A program made the translations under genes and the position numbers. Below are positions 9,124 through 19,786 of a stretch of 64,000 nucleotides of DNA, piece after piece. Source of the stretch: Flavobacterium hungaricum (GTDB lineage: Bacteria; Bacteroidota; Bacteroidia; Flavobacteriales; Flavobacteriaceae); the NCBI RefSeq assembly GCF_015182285.1, contig NZ_PRDM01000001.1:558001-622000 (forward strand), given 5' to 3'. Position 1 is the stretch's first letter, and each line of letters begins with the position of its first letter. Below the pieces are notes generated by a model. The model worked only from the letters and a program-made list of their open reading frames with translations. It searched no databases and was not told the origin of the DNA.

Positions 9124-11880
9124 ATGAAAATAATTTTACTCTTCTTTTTTATATCGACTGCAGTATTTTCACAAAAGATGTACAAAGGCAATATTAGCGA
9201 CGAATACGGTGCTCTTCCTGGTGCCTCTATTTGTGTTAAAAATACTCAAAGATGTACTTCGTCAGATTTTTATGGAGATTATCAGATTTTAGTAAATCCT
9301 GACGATGAATTGATTATATCGTATATCGGGATGGAAACTAAGACTATCAAAATTAAAGATCTCGAAGAAAGACAGAGCGGTCTGGCTGTAAAACCCGTTT
9401 TGAGTGATGACTACAACGAAAAAATCAAAAAAGAAAATGATACCATTATAATTTCTAAGCCCGCTGGTAAAATTGATTCTAATGAATTTAATAAACTAGG
9501 ATTTTTGGAAATAAAGAATATTGCACGAAAAAGCGATGGAGAATATGTCTTAAAACAAAGACGCGACTATGATGCTTTGTCGTTTGAGATAAATCAGGAA
9601 TTTAGTGTTGCAGCACCAATTCGGCTTCCTAAATATCAAAAAAGTTTTGCGCAGGGAAGAAGCCAGAACGGACAATTGGTTTATCAGTCTCCAGAAACAA
9701 ACGAAGTTTTCAGCTGGGGGCCGGACGTTACTACTTTAGCATATTCTAATACGGTTTCAGAATATTATCCTCAGGGAAATATTGTAAATCAATCGGCAGC
9801 AAATACGAGCCCTATAGCATTATACAATCCAAATCATTTTTTTCAAAATAAAACGGATAGCAAAACTTCTTTAATGGCTCAAATTGAAAATGTAAAAAAT
9901 GATTTACTGACATTAAATCTCGCCTATGCAAGAGGAAATATTGTAATTCCAGACAGTAAAAACTACGAGATTAATACGTCATTGCGGTATTTAAAAAACA
10001 TTTCAAAAAAGAGTAAAATAGAAATGCTTTTAAAATATAATACTTTTTATAATAATCTTTCGAACGCCAATTTCGGAGTCAACAAAATTGTTTTTGCCAA
10101 TGCTGTAACACCAGTTCATTTTGATAATCAGCTTAACGCTTCATTGGCCTCTGGTCTGCAGCGCAGTTTTTCAAATACAGAAAACAATCCCTACTATCTC
10201 ATTGATCAAAATATAGACAGTAATAAAAGTTCGACTATAGATTTTTATTTTAAACACGATTATTCTCATAGAAGCAATTCAAATATTGTTGACTTTACTT
10301 TTCAGTCTTCACAAATAAAAGGAGAAAACGGCCAGCATCCTTATTTTGCAGGAATTGATCTTCCGAATTTTGACATAAGAAATGAAAAATTCAATACTTT
10401 TTTGTTCTCAGATCGGTTTACATACGATTTTAATGGTGGATATGTCGAATCAAAAACAAGTTTAGGATTTAAAAAAAGAGATTTAGAACGAAATTATTTC
10501 TCCAATTATAACGCAGTCGAAAATTATCCGCTGCAAAGCGAGAATTCAGATCAATTTAAATCGGTGCAGGACCGTTTTGAGGCCGCTTCTGGTTTGAACG
10601 CTGCTTACACCATACAGGATATTTTAGGCAATTACGAAAGACTTATGCTAAGGGGGAGCGGCAATCTTACGTATTCGTCTACAGTAAACAACAGTCTGCT
10701 GGGTAATGCATTGTTTTCTGCACAATTACAAAATTTATTTAATACGAATTTGTCATTTTCTGCAACCCAGAATTTTATTCAAGCAGAGCCTTCGCTTCAA
10801 AATAATAATTTAAACTTTAATACTCTGAACTATGCTTTGGGCGACTTTAAGAAAAGCCGTAATAACTTAGAATTAATTACGCCGAAAAATGCCGTTCCGA
10901 CGAATGAATTGTTGACCCATTTTATTTTGGATTATTCTATTTACAGTTGGAATTTTACGCTCAATTACTATTTCAAAAAAACAGATAATTTGTATGTCCC
11001 GCTTTTAAATTCGGGTACTTTCAGCTGGTCTCCAGAAGTAAATTACAAAGAGCGCGGTGTCGAACTTGAAATTAGAAAATACCTTTACTATGGTACTAAT
11101 TTCCGTTACGGATTCAGTTTCAATTTTGCCTCTTACCGAAATGAAGTAACCAGTATCCATAACGGTCAATCCAGAATTTCGTTTGCTGGATTCAGCGATA
11201 TCAATAAAAATTATGTTGTCGGCCAGCCGTTGGGCGTTATTATGGGAAGCAGTTATTTACGAGACGCATCGAATAATTTAGTTATTGATACAGATGGTTT
11301 TCCTATTAAAAACTCAAATCCGAAAATACTCGGAAACCCTAATCCAGATTTTGTGCTGGGTTTTAATAATACCTTTAATTACAAAGATTTTACGCTCAAT
11401 GTTTCTTTTGATTATAATAACGGAGGCGAAATCTGGAACGGGACACAGCAGACGCTCAATTACTACGGAAAATCGGCTTTCACAGAACAACAGCGCAGTA
11501 TTTCGAATTATGTTTTTGAAGGAGTTACACAAACTGGCGCTCCAAATACAAAAGCAGTTTCTTTTTATGATGTTAATCTGCCGGCAGAACAAAATCGCTG
11601 GGTACGTTATGGAACCGAAGGTGTAGCAGAAGACGCCATAGAAAAAGCAGACTATTTAAGATTGAGCTCACTGAGTTTACAATACAAAATAAGAAACAAT
11701 AATTATGCTGCGCTCGATTTTTCGATTACTTTCTTTGTCGATAATGTTTTTGTCTGGGCCAAAAGTAAATCGGCTTTTAGTAACAATACCATGTTAAGTT
11801 CTGTCGAGACCAGCGGACTGGATTATTTTAATACACCTATGATGAGAAGTTTTGGTTCTCGATTAACTCTTAAATTCTAA
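9124..11880 (+). CDS. SusC-like TonB-dependent outer-membrane barrel without a recognisable plug
   Basis: A 918-residue outer-membrane protein. Residues 1-16 are the signal peptide and about 18-95 a carboxypeptidase-regulatory-like (CNA-B) domain ([25 protein letters not shown]). A short linker of about 55 residues leads straight into the SusC barrel, with the family's entry motif [12 protein letters not shown] at about 167-178, SWGPD shortly after, and a C-terminus ending [10 protein letters not shown] normal SusC has about 130 residues of plug between these parts, with an EVVVIGYG start and an LKDAxAxxxYG region; I find none here. No SusD follows. Instead, four bases downstream is an alpha-2-macroglobulin-like gene that contains such a plug. 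The natural inference is that the two proteins together form one transporter. Confidence 0.82.
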   Translation: MKIILLFFFISTAVFSQKMYKGNISDEYGALPGASICVKNTQRCTSSDFYGDYQILVNPDDELIISYIGMETKTIKIKDLEERQSGLAVKPVLSDDYNEKIKKENDTIIISKPAGKIDSNEFNKLGFLEIKNIARKSDGEYVLKQRRDYDALSFEINQEFSVAAPIRLPKYQKSFAQGRSQNGQLVYQSPETNEVFSWGPDVTTLAYSNTVSEYYPQGNIVNQSAANTSPIALYNPNHFFQNKTDSKTSLMAQIENVKNDLLTLNLAYARGNIVIPDSKNYEINTSLRYLKNISKKSKIEMLLKYNTFYNNLSNANFGVNKIVFANAVTPVHFDNQLNASLASGLQRSFSNTENNPYYLIDQNIDSNKSSTIDFYFKHDYSHRSNSNIVDFTFQSSQIKGENGQHPYFAGIDLPNFDIRNEKFNTFLFSDRFTYDFNGGYVESKTSLGFKKRDLERNYFSNYNAVENYPLQSENSDQFKSVQDRFEAASGLNAAYTIQDILGNYERLMLRGSGNLTYSSTVNNSLLGNALFSAQLQNLFNTNLSFSATQNFIQAEPSLQNNNLNFNTLNYALGDFKKSRNNLELITPKNAVPTNELLTHFILDYSIYSWNFTLNYYFKKTDNLYVPLLNSGTFSWSPEVNYKERGVELEIRKYLYYGTNFRYGFSFNFASYRNEVTSIHNGQSRISFAGFSDINKNYVVGQPLGVIMGSSYLRDASNNLVIDTDGFPIKNSNPKILGNPNPDFVLGFNNTFNYKDFTLNVSFDYNNGGEIWNGTQQTLNYYGKSAFTEQQRSISNYVFEGVTQTGAPNTKAVSFYDVNLPAEQNRWVRYGTEGVAEDAIEKADYLRLSSLSLQYKIRNNNYAALDFSITFFVDNVFVWAKSKSAFSNNTMLSSVETSGLDYFNTPMMRSFGSRLTLKF

Positions 11881-11884
11881 AGCC

Positions 11885-14800
11885 ATGAAAATTTTAAAAA
11901 CGATATTTTTTCTTTTGATGTTTCAAACTTTTTCTGCGCAGCATTTAGAAAAAGATCTGGCGGCAGTGTATCAAAAATCAATTACCGAAAAAGTATACCT
12001 GCAGTTTAATAATGTTTTGTATACGCCTGGTGAAGTTGTTTATTTTAAAGCCTATATCGCTGCAGGAAATAATGCTCCGACTTTTTTAAGCGATTATTTG
12101 TATGTAGACATCTTGGACGGCAGTAATAAAAAAATCAGCTCGCAGACTTATTTAATAGAAAGCGGCAGTGCATCCGGCTCCTTTTTGATTCCAGAAAATA
12201 CAGTATCCGGAATCTATAAAATTAAAGCCTATACCAAGATTCAAATTGATCTTGCAGACGCCGTTTTCGAAAAAACATTTTTTATACAGAAAGTCGTTTC
12301 GCCAAGGGTTTTAATGAAATTGGATTTTAAGAAAAAAGCATACGGAAAAGGCGAGGTCTGCGAAGCTGATTTTGATTTGAAAAACCTCGAAAATAATCCA
12401 ATCAAAAATTATGAATTTAAATACGATGTTTTTATTGCTGGACAAAAGATAGATTCTCTCCATAGTAAGACAAATGAAGAAGGAAAAGCCGTTATTCAAT
12501 TTAAACTCCCGAAAACGCTGCAATCGAATGACGGAATTTTAAATGTAATGATCGATTATGATAATTTTAAAGAATCGGTTACGCGTTCTATTCCAATAAA
12601 TTTAGAGTTTGTCGATCTGCAGTTTTTACCAGAAGGCGGCAGTTTTGGTTTTAACGAAAAATATTCGCTGTTTTTTATTGCAAAAAATGAATTTGGACTT
12701 CCGATGGACGTGGCTGGATATATTGAAGATCAAAAAGGGAACAAAATAACCGAGTTTAAATCTTTTCATGACGGAATGGGAAAACTCGCTTTGAAACCTG
12801 AGGAAAATAAAAAGTATTACGCCGTTTTGACTTCGCCTTTTGTATCAAAAGAAAAAATAGCGCTTCCAGAAGCCGAAAAGAATGTTTTTGTAATGAATGC
12901 GGTAAAGGCTTCAGGAAATGTTTCTGTAACTATTTTTTCGCCAATTGAAAGTAAAGCTAAAATTCTGATCCGAAATACGTTTAAAGTACATCAGGTTCTG
13001 GATTTGAATTTAAAAACGGGATCGAATTCAGTTACTGTTGATACTAAAAAATTTCCTGTCGGGATTCACTCTTTTTCTTTAGTGGTTGAAGATAAAATCG
13101 CAGCAGAAAGACTGGTATTTTTAAATTATCAAGACGGCTTAAAAATTGAAATAAAAACAGACAAACAAACCTATCTGCCAAGAGAAAAAGTACAGGTTTC
13201 TATTTTGACAAAAGATAAAAATAGCAAACCAATAAGTTCCAATTTATCGGTTTCAGTTATTGATTCAAAACTGCTCTCTTATATAGACGACAAACAGGAT
13301 AATATCTTGTCCTGGATGCTTTTGGGTTCTGAGTTAAAAGGAAAAGTATTTGAGCCTCGATTTTATTTTGATGAAAATAAAAAGCTGGAAGACAGAGAAG
13401 AAGCTGTAGACTTACTTTTGAATACATTGGGATGGCGAAAATACAGTCAGGAAAATATCGCAAAATTACTGGTGCAGAAAAATGCAGAACCAGAAAAAAG
13501 CAGCATGGTTGAAGGCTTTATAATCGACCATAACAATCGACCTGCAGCAGTAAAAGTGCTGTTTTTTACCGATACCGGAAAAGTGTTTGAAGTAAAAAGT
13601 AATACCAGTGGTTATTTTAAATTCAATAAAGTGCATTACGACAATTTGGCTTATTTGAGTGTTCAAAACAAATCAAAGAATAACCCATACGTGATTAAAA
13701 ATTCGATTGTAAACAAAGACGAAGTTTTAAGAATGAAAGATACTCTTTTGAATAAAAAAGTAACTGAAATTGATTATAAAGATTTAATTAAAAAAGCTGG
13801 TTCGACGCAGGAAGACAGCAAAGAAATGAAAATCATTTCGTTAAAAGCTTCGGCAAATCACCTTGAAGAAGTTGTTACAATTGGTTATGGAATAAACTAT
13901 AAAAAAGATTTGACATATAGTACTGTAATTGTAAGAGCAAGTGAAATTTTAAACTCAGTCAGCGGGCGCATGGCAGGGTTGTCTATTACAGCAACCTCTG
14001 GTCAAACAGGAACAACCGATAAAATCAAGATTAGAGGATTAAGCTCTATTTACGGCAGCAGAGCAGGCGGACAGCCCTTAATTGTGATAGACGGAATTCC
14101 TTATGTAAACAACGAAAATGCTTCTTATCTGGGAGGATTAACAGCAGCTTCAATAGATAATATTACAATCTTAAAAGATGCTGCAGCAGTTTCTCTGTAC
14201 GGTTCTGAAGCTGTCAATGGAGTTATTGTCGTAACCACCAAAAAGAAAATGTGGAGAGGTAATCTTCTTTTTGGAAAAAAGAACCACTATACTTTTCAGT
14301 TTGTGAAAAAAGGAACATTGAAAAAAATGGATCAAGCCATTAGTTTCTATGCCCCTAAATATGAATCAACAATCACAGAAGAAAAAACAGATTTTAGAAA
14401 CTGTATTTATTGGAATTCAATCGTTCAAACCAATAATAAAGGCGAAGCTAAATTGGAATATTTTAATTCTGACGATGCTACTTCGTTTAGAATTCTGGTA
14501 GAAGGAACCTCTTTTAAAGGTGATTTAGGAAAAGCAGAAGCCGTTTATACAGTAAAAGATTTAATTCAGACAGATTTAAAAATGCCAATTTATGCTTCGG
14601 AAGAAGATTTAATTAAAATACCGCTTTGGCTGAAAAACAATTCAGAAAAAATACAGACTTTAAATTATGCAGTAGATTTTAATGGACTGCCTTATAATAA
14701 TCAAGGGAATAACGAATCGGTTTTATTGCAGCCCAATGAATCTAAAGTCTCTTATGTTTATTTACAGACTTCTAAAACAGGTAAAAATATTCCGTTTGAA

Positions 14801-16420
14801 ATTACGGTCTCAGGAGAAAATTATAAAACAAAAATTAAAAAATCGATCGATATTTATGCAAAAGGTTTCCCAATGCATATTGCCATTTCGGGAACAAAAT
14901 CGCAAGAGCAGGACTTTACACTTTATGATGTACTGCCGAATTCAGTTCAATCAGAATTCAAAATATTTTACAATCCGTATTCGTCAATTTTTGATGGTTT
15001 AGAAAGTATGCTGCGCGAACCAAGCGGTTGTTTCGAGCAAGTTTCGTCTTCTAATTATCCTAATATAATGGTAATGCAGTTGTCAAAATATAAAAATGGT
15101 GCAGAAGATTTTAAAGCAAAAGCTTTGAAACAATTACAATCAGGATATCAAAAACTAAAAAACTACGAATCCAGAGACGGCGGTTTTGAATGGTATGGCG
15201 GTAATCCCGGCAACGAAGCACTTACAGCTTATGGATTGCTGCAATTTCATGAAATGAACGAATATGTAAATGTTGATAAAAAGATGATTGACAGAAGCAT
15301 TAAGTGGCTTTATTCTAGAAAAGATGAAAAAGGAGGTTTTATGCAAAACCCAGGAAAGTATGGTTTTTCTGGAATGAGATACGCAGTCAATAACGCTTAT
15401 ATCGTCTATGTTTTATCCGAAATAGGAGGAATGGATATTGAACTACAGTACAAAAAAGCAGTAGAAGAGGCGTTAAGCAGCAGAGATATATACCGAATGG
15501 AATTAGTGGCTTTGGCATCATTCAACTTAAATAAGATAGAGCAGTACAATAGATTAATGGAATTTATAAAAGCACAAGTCACCAAACAAGGTTTTGAAAA
15601 TTTGAAGGCAGAACAAACCGTTATCAATAGTTATGGTAATTCGATGAATGTTGAAATTGCGGCGCTTTACGCTTTAAATCTGCTAAAAGAGAAAAGCGAT
15701 TTTGTGGAGGTTGGCAAGGTTTTAGATTTTATTCAATCTTCCAGAAAATATTATGGTTTTGGTTCAACACAGGCAACGGCTTTGGCTCTAAAAGCTATTG
15801 TTGAATTTACTAAATTGAGTTTAGAATCAAAACTTGCAGTGCCTGTTTTGGTTAGTTTAAATAAAGAAGATATTCCGGCAAATAGTAAAGATAAAGATGG
15901 AAATGTTGTTTTAAAAGATTTAAAAATTAATAATGCTGCCAATAATTTTGCTGTTAATATTCCTGATGGAAGTTTTATTCCGTATTATTTGGCGGTTAAT
16001 TATCAAAGTTACAAACCAAACAACTCAAAAGATTGCAGATTACTGCTGACGACAAAAGCAACGGCAGAAAAAGTAAAATTGAGCGAAACGGCAAGGGTTG
16101 AAATTACAGTTCAAAACAATAATGCTTTTCAGGTTTCTAATCCAATTGCGAGAATCGGAATTCCAGGCGGCTTTACTCCAGAACCTTGGCAGTTAAAAGA
16201 ATTAATGGATAAAAATGTTGTGGACTATTATGAAATTTTTGGAAGCGAACTCGTATTGTATTTCAGAAAACTGGACGCAAAAGAAAGTAGAAAAGTCAAT
16301 ATTGATTTAAAAGCAATTATTCCCGGAAAATACAAAGGAATTGCTTCTTGCGCATATTTGTATTATGAAAATGAACACAGAAATTGGAATTCGGGAATTG
16401 AGCTGGAAGTTTTGCCTTAA
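11885..16420 (+). CDS. Alpha-2-macroglobulin-like protein with an internal SusC-type plug domain
   Basis: A 1511-residue exported protein (signal peptide to about residue 18). Order of parts: macroglobulin MG2-like domain about 30-130 ([21 protein letters not shown]); further MG-like domains to about 520, including [11 protein letters not shown]; a regulatory-like beta domain about 540-600; a full TonB-receptor plug about 655-790 ([68 protein letters not shown]); then the A2M core. The thioester motif GCFEQ is intact, with Cys1049 and Gln1052, followed by helical repeats and a C-terminal beta domain. A2M proteins trap proteases or targets through the thioester. Plug domains gate TonB barrels. 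It is in one operon with a plug-less barrel. The reading frame is continuous across both domain joins, so this is not a sequencing artefact of the usual kind. Confidence 0.85.
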   Translation: MKILKTIFFLLMFQTFSAQHLEKDLAAVYQKSITEKVYLQFNNVLYTPGEVVYFKAYIAAGNNAPTFLSDYLYVDILDGSNKKISSQTYLIESGSASGSFLIPENTVSGIYKIKAYTKIQIDLADAVFEKTFFIQKVVSPRVLMKLDFKKKAYGKGEVCEADFDLKNLENNPIKNYEFKYDVFIAGQKIDSLHSKTNEEGKAVIQFKLPKTLQSNDGILNVMIDYDNFKESVTRSIPINLEFVDLQFLPEGGSFGFNEKYSLFFIAKNEFGLPMDVAGYIEDQKGNKITEFKSFHDGMGKLALKPEENKKYYAVLTSPFVSKEKIALPEAEKNVFVMNAVKASGNVSVTIFSPIESKAKILIRNTFKVHQVLDLNLKTGSNSVTVDTKKFPVGIHSFSLVVEDKIAAERLVFLNYQDGLKIEIKTDKQTYLPREKVQVSILTKDKNSKPISSNLSVSVIDSKLLSYIDDKQDNILSWMLLGSELKGKVFEPRFYFDENKKLEDREEAVDLLLNTLGWRKYSQENIAKLLVQKNAEPEKSSMVEGFIIDHNNRPAAVKVLFFTDTGKVFEVKSNTSGYFKFNKVHYDNLAYLSVQNKSKNNPYVIKNSIVNKDEVLRMKDTLLNKKVTEIDYKDLIKKAGSTQEDSKEMKIISLKASANHLEEVVTIGYGINYKKDLTYSTVIVRASEILNSVSGRMAGLSITATSGQTGTTDKIKIRGLSSIYGSRAGGQPLIVIDGIPYVNNENASYLGGLTAASIDNITILKDAAAVSLYGSEAVNGVIVVTTKKKMWRGNLLFGKKNHYTFQFVKKGTLKKMDQAISFYAPKYESTITEEKTDFRNCIYWNSIVQTNNKGEAKLEYFNSDDATSFRILVEGTSFKGDLGKAEAVYTVKDLIQTDLKMPIYASEEDLIKIPLWLKNNSEKIQTLNYAVDFNGLPYNNQGNNESVLLQPNESKVSYVYLQTSKTGKNIPFEITVSGENYKTKIKKSIDIYAKGFPMHIAISGTKSQEQDFTLYDVLPNSVQSEFKIFYNPYSSIFDGLESMLREPSGCFEQVSSSNYPNIMVMQLSKYKNGAEDFKAKALKQLQSGYQKLKNYESRDGGFEWYGGNPGNEALTAYGLLQFHEMNEYVNVDKKMIDRSIKWLYSRKDEKGGFMQNPGKYGFSGMRYAVNNAYIVYVLSEIGGMDIELQYKKAVEEALSSRDIYRMELVALASFNLNKIEQYNRLMEFIKAQVTKQGFENLKAEQTVINSYGNSMNVEIAALYALNLLKEKSDFVEVGKVLDFIQSSRKYYGFGSTQATALALKAIVEFTKLSLESKLAVPVLVSLNKEDIPANSKDKDGNVVLKDLKINNAANNFAVNIPDGSFIPYYLAVNYQSYKPNNSKDCRLLLTTKATAEKVKLSETARVEITVQNNNAFQVSNPIARIGIPGGFTPEPWQLKELMDKNVVDYYEIFGSELVLYFRKLDAKESRKVNIDLKAIIPGKYKGIASCAYLYYENEHRNWNSGIELEVLP

Positions 16421-16429
16421 AGCAGTTCT

Positions 16430-16458
16430 ACCTGACAGGTTTTAAAGACCTGTCAGGT
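16430..16458. repeat. Perfect 11-bp inverted repeat, possible terminator
   Basis: ACCTGACAGGT and its exact reverse complement ACCTGTCAGGT are separated by TTTAAAG, ten bases after the A2M-like stop codon. The hairpin could end transcription from both sides, since the next gene is convergent. It lacks a long T-run. I recall similar palindromes in other flavobacterial intergenic regions, so it may belong to a dispersed family. Confidence 0.7.
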
Positions 16459-16497
16459 ATTTTAGTTTAGAATTGCTGTGTTCTTTAAAAGAAATAC

Positions 16498-17559
16498 TTA
16501 AAACTCTTTTCCCTTATAATAATTAATCATCAAATCAATAAACTTACTGTAGCTTTCCATTCCGTCTTTTTGGTTGTTTGTTTTTAAGAAATTATCATAA
16601 AGAAAATGAAAACCTTTGTCGATAAAAGTGTCGTATTTTTTCCAGAAATCCTGACTTTCCTGATAGTTTTTTAAAATGCCGGGATGAATCGTTTTTTTCA
16701 ATTCATTAAAGATCCTTTCATTTTTAAATTTCCAGATTCCGAGACAATATCTAAGAGCAAAACTATATCCAGAATATTGAAAATATAAATCTTCATTTTT
16801 AATGGAAGCCAAAACGCCAATAAAATTACACTCGTTTTCGCTTGCAAAACCAATTTGATGTGCCATTTCATGAGCACTTGTAAGCGGAAAATTATACATC
16901 GGCAGCAAGTCATTAACCTGCGCTTCGTTTGTAAAAGGATTTAAATAGCCGCCAAATCCCATATAGGTCAGCGACATACTGAAAAGTGATTTTTTTACAC
17001 TTAAAATTTCATATTTAAAAAACGAATGTTCTTTTTCTAAATTGCGATAACCATTCAGGTTCATTTGAAAAGTTTCTTCCTGTGAGTACGGAAAAACTAC
17101 TTTTGCGGAATCATTTTTTGTAATCTGAAATTGAATGTCATTTGTTTTAGTAATTAATCTTTTGGTAAAAGCTAAAAGATCGGCATCGCTGTATTCTCTT
17201 TTGATTTCCATTTTTTCAAAAAGAGGTTTACGATAGTAATTAAAAGCCCATAACAAATGGAAGAAAAAATAAAAAATAGAAATTTTACCCACAACTTTTA
17301 AGAGATGATCTTTCCATGCCAATTTCCAAGTTTTTCGAATTCTCCAAAACCAGCTGATAATCGATAAAATTAAAAAGGCATACATAAAATCGCCAAACGA
17401 AAATGGAAGACGGCCTAATAGACCTCTTGAAAAATGCGAAATTCTAACATATAAATTGTTGCTGTAAAAGCCTTCTACAAAATCTGGAAAAAACGGTAAG
17501 ATTTTTAAAAAGATAATTTGAACAAGAAGAAATAGAGGTAGAATGTATTTTTTTTTCAC
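16498..17559 (-). CDS. DUF3810 family membrane protein with a zinc-peptidase motif
   Basis: A 353-residue protein. Three hydrophobic segments lie in the first 125 residues (LPLFLLVQIIFLKILPFF; FMYAFLILSIISWFW; ISIFYFFFHLLWAFNYY), followed by a soluble domain. That domain contains SAHEMAHQIGFASENECN, an HExxH zinc-binding motif with a downstream Glu (ASENECN), typical of gluzincin-like metallopeptidases. It matches the DUF3810 family, which is widespread in Bacteroidota and has no settled function. It stands alone and convergent with the A2M-like gene. Membrane-anchored protease is a reasonable inference. Confidence 0.85.
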   Translation of the reverse strand: MKKKYILPLFLLVQIIFLKILPFFPDFVEGFYSNNLYVRISHFSRGLLGRLPFSFGDFMYAFLILSIISWFWRIRKTWKLAWKDHLLKVVGKISIFYFFFHLLWAFNYYRKPLFEKMEIKREYSDADLLAFTKRLITKTNDIQFQITKNDSAKVVFPYSQEETFQMNLNGYRNLEKEHSFFKYEILSVKKSLFSMSLTYMGFGGYLNPFTNEAQVNDLLPMYNFPLTSAHEMAHQIGFASENECNFIGVLASIKNEDLYFQYSGYSFALRYCLGIWKFKNERIFNELKKTIHPGILKNYQESQDFWKKYDTFIDKGFHFLYDNFLKTNNQKDGMESYSKFIDLMINYYKGKEF

Positions 17560-17747
17560 AACATTTTTTTTGGATAGGTAAATATAAAAATAAGTTAGCC
17601 ACGAATGGCACGAATTTTTACTAATTGATTATTTGAATCGAACTTGGAAACATTATAATTTGCGCTAATTAGTATAATTCACGGTAAAAAAAGCATTAAA
17701 CTTTGTAACTTTGAGGCTCTTAATTGTTAAACATCAAACAAAATATA

Positions 17748-19208
17748 ATGAGTCAAGAAATTAGAAATCTGGAGCCAAAAGCACTTTGGAATAAGTTTGC
17801 AGATTTAAACGAAGTTCCTCGTCCGTCTAAAAAAGAAGAACGTGTAATCGAGTTTATGAAAAACTTCGGGAACAGTTTAGGTTTAGAAACTTTTGAAGAC
17901 GAAATTAGAAACGTAATCATTAGAAAACCAGCGACTCCAGGAATGGAAAACCGCAAAGCAATCGTAATGCAGGGACACTTAGATATGGTGCACCAGAAAA
18001 ATGCAGATACTGTTTTTGATTTTGATACGCAGGGAATCGATATGTACGTTGACGGAGACTGGGTTCGTGCCCGCGGTACCACACTTGGAGCCGACAACGG
18101 TTTGGGAGTTGCAACGATAATGGCAATTCTGGAAAGCAAAGATATTCCGCATCCAGCAATCGAAGCTTTGTTTACAATTGACGAAGAAACTGGAATGACA
18201 GGCGCTTTAAACTTAAAAGGAGGCATTCTTCAAGGTCAGATTTTATTGAATTTGGATACTGAAGAAGATGATGAAATTGATATTGGATGCGCTGGTGGAA
18301 TCGATGTTACAGCAACAAGAAGCTACAACGAAGAAGAAGTGCCAGAAGGCTCTGTTGGATATACTATTACGGTTAAAGGCTTAAACGGAGGTCACTCTGG
18401 AATGGATATTCACAAAGGTTTAGGAAATGCTAACAAAATCATGAACCGTCTGCTTTTTGATGGTTTCGAAAATTTTGGACTGCAGGTTGCAGAAATCAAC
18501 GGAGGCAGTTTGAGAAATGCAATCCCGCGAGAAAGTGTTGCAAAAGTAATTATTTCTGAGATGTTTGATGAAGCGTATCTTTTTGATATGCAGGAAATCA
18601 TTAACGATATTAAAACCGAATTTAAAACCACAGAACCAAATCTTACAATAGAAATTGTAAAAGGCGATCTTCCAGCAAGTATAATGGATCTAGGAGTTCA
18701 GGAAGGAATTATTCGTGCTATTTATGCGGCTCACAACGGTGTTTACAGAATGAGTGCTGATATGGAAGATTTGGTAGAGACATCGAATAATATTGCGCGA
18801 GTAATTATAAAAGATGGTGAAATCTCAGTAGGATGTTTAACCCGTTCGTCTGTAGAATCTTCAAAATTTGATTTAGCGAATGCACTTCGTTCTGCTTTTG
18901 AATTAGTGGGGTGTGAAGTAGAACTTTCTGGATCTTACCCAGGGTGGACACCCAATGTAAACTCTGAAATTTTAGAAGTTTTAAAAGAGATTTACGAAAA
19001 ACAAAACGGAGAACAGCCAAAAGTTGTGGCCTGTCACGCTGGACTAGAATGCGGTATTTTAGGAACAAATTACCCAGGAATGGATATGATTTCTTTTGGA
19101 CCAACAATTCACGGTGCGCACTCTCCAGATGAAAGAGCCAGTATTTCTTCGGCTCAAAAATATTGGAAATTTGTATTAGAAATTCTTTCGAATATACCAG
19201 TGAAATAG
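17748..19208 (+). CDS. pepD: Aminoacyl-histidine dipeptidase (M20C)
   Basis: A 486-residue cytosolic M20-family metallopeptidase of the PepD type, which cleaves Xaa-His and other dipeptides. Metal and catalytic regions are visible: MQGHLDMVHQKN (His-x-Asp), TTLGADNGLG (bridging Asp), TIDEETGMTGA (catalytic Glu pair), LLNLDTEEDDEID, GLNGGHSGMDIHKG, and near the end SFGPTIHGAHSPDER (last His ligand). The length matches the family. The ATG at 17748 is chosen over an upstream in-frame TTG. A TAACTTTG box at 17706-17713 is a plausible -7 element. It is monocistronic. Confidence 0.93.
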   Translation: MSQEIRNLEPKALWNKFADLNEVPRPSKKEERVIEFMKNFGNSLGLETFEDEIRNVIIRKPATPGMENRKAIVMQGHLDMVHQKNADTVFDFDTQGIDMYVDGDWVRARGTTLGADNGLGVATIMAILESKDIPHPAIEALFTIDEETGMTGALNLKGGILQGQILLNLDTEEDDEIDIGCAGGIDVTATRSYNEEEVPEGSVGYTITVKGLNGGHSGMDIHKGLGNANKIMNRLLFDGFENFGLQVAEINGGSLRNAIPRESVAKVIISEMFDEAYLFDMQEIINDIKTEFKTTEPNLTIEIVKGDLPASIMDLGVQEGIIRAIYAAHNGVYRMSADMEDLVETSNNIARVIIKDGEISVGCLTRSSVESSKFDLANALRSAFELVGCEVELSGSYPGWTPNVNSEILEVLKEIYEKQNGEQPKVVACHAGLECGILGTNYPGMDMISFGPTIHGAHSPDERASISSAQKYWKFVLEILSNIPVK

Positions 19209-19255
19209 TTTTAGTGTTCAGTGTTCAGATTTTTAGTAGTCAGTACTGCTGCTAA

Positions 19256-19600
19256 CTAGAAAAACTGAACACTGAACTCTTTTTCCATTATTCAGCAAAA
19301 ACTGCCAGCTTAAACCTGACCACTGAACACTTTTTTTCAATGTTAATAAAAAACTGCCAACTTAAAACCTGACCACTGAACTCTTTTTTCATTGTTCAGC
19401 AAAAACTGCCAACTTAAAACCTGCCCACTGAACACTTTTTTTTATTGTTTAGCAAAAACTGCCAACTTAAAACCTGACCACTGAACTCTTTTTTTCAATG
19501 TTAGCAAAAAACTGCCAACTTAAAACCTGCCTACTGAACACTTTTTTTCATTGTTTAGCAAAAAACTGCCAACTTAAAACCTGCCCACTGAACACTTTTC
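19256..19600. repeat. Tandem repeat of about 53 bp, five to six copies
   Basis: Units share the core AAAACTGCCAACTTAAAAC, then CTGMCCACTGAACWC, a T-run, and CATTGTTCAGC. Copies begin near 19291, 19342, 19395, 19448, 19500 and 19554, with a degenerate partial unit before the first. Alternate copies differ slightly (CTGACC versus CTGCCC; GAACTC versus GAACAC), which suggests amplification of a two-unit block. This fills nearly all of the 392 bases between pepD and the small Lys-rich gene. A single related stretch sits at about 37244-37285. Confidence 0.9.
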
Positions 19601-19711
19601 CTAATCTCTCTTAGGATTGTTTTTCTTCTCTCTTTTTTCTTCTTTTTTCTCTTTAGCCGTTTTTAGCGGTTCTTTTTTTGCCGTTTTTTTAGCATCCTGA
19701 CCCTTTGCCAT
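19601..19711 (-). CDS. Small Lys/Glu-rich protein of 36 residues
   Basis: The ATG at 19711 opens a 36-codon frame starting MAKGQDAKKTAKKEP and continuing almost wholly with Lys, Glu, Arg and Ala, ending in NPKRD and TAG. About half the residues are Lys or Arg, so it is probably an unstructured nucleic-acid- or ribosome-associated protein, though this is inference. I recall closely similar short proteins starting MAKGQDAKK in other flavobacteria, which supports it as a real gene. It lies upstream of the tandem repeat and downstream, on the same strand, of the cupin gene. Confidence 0.65.
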   Translation of the reverse strand: MAKGQDAKKTAKKEPLKTAKEKKEEKREKKNNPKRD

Positions 19712-19786
19712 ACTATTTAAATTTTAATTAATTTCTTTTTTGATTGTAAGTAAATATAGCCATAATATTCTGATTTGCTTGAAATA

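Noticed and set aside
17753..18226. Minus-strand open frame of 157 codons inside pepD
   Set aside because: Antisense to a complete M20C peptidase with all motifs; no family resemblance of its own.
19256..19600. Possible CRISPR array
   Set aside because: The repeats follow each other directly with no unique spacers, and no cas gene is present.
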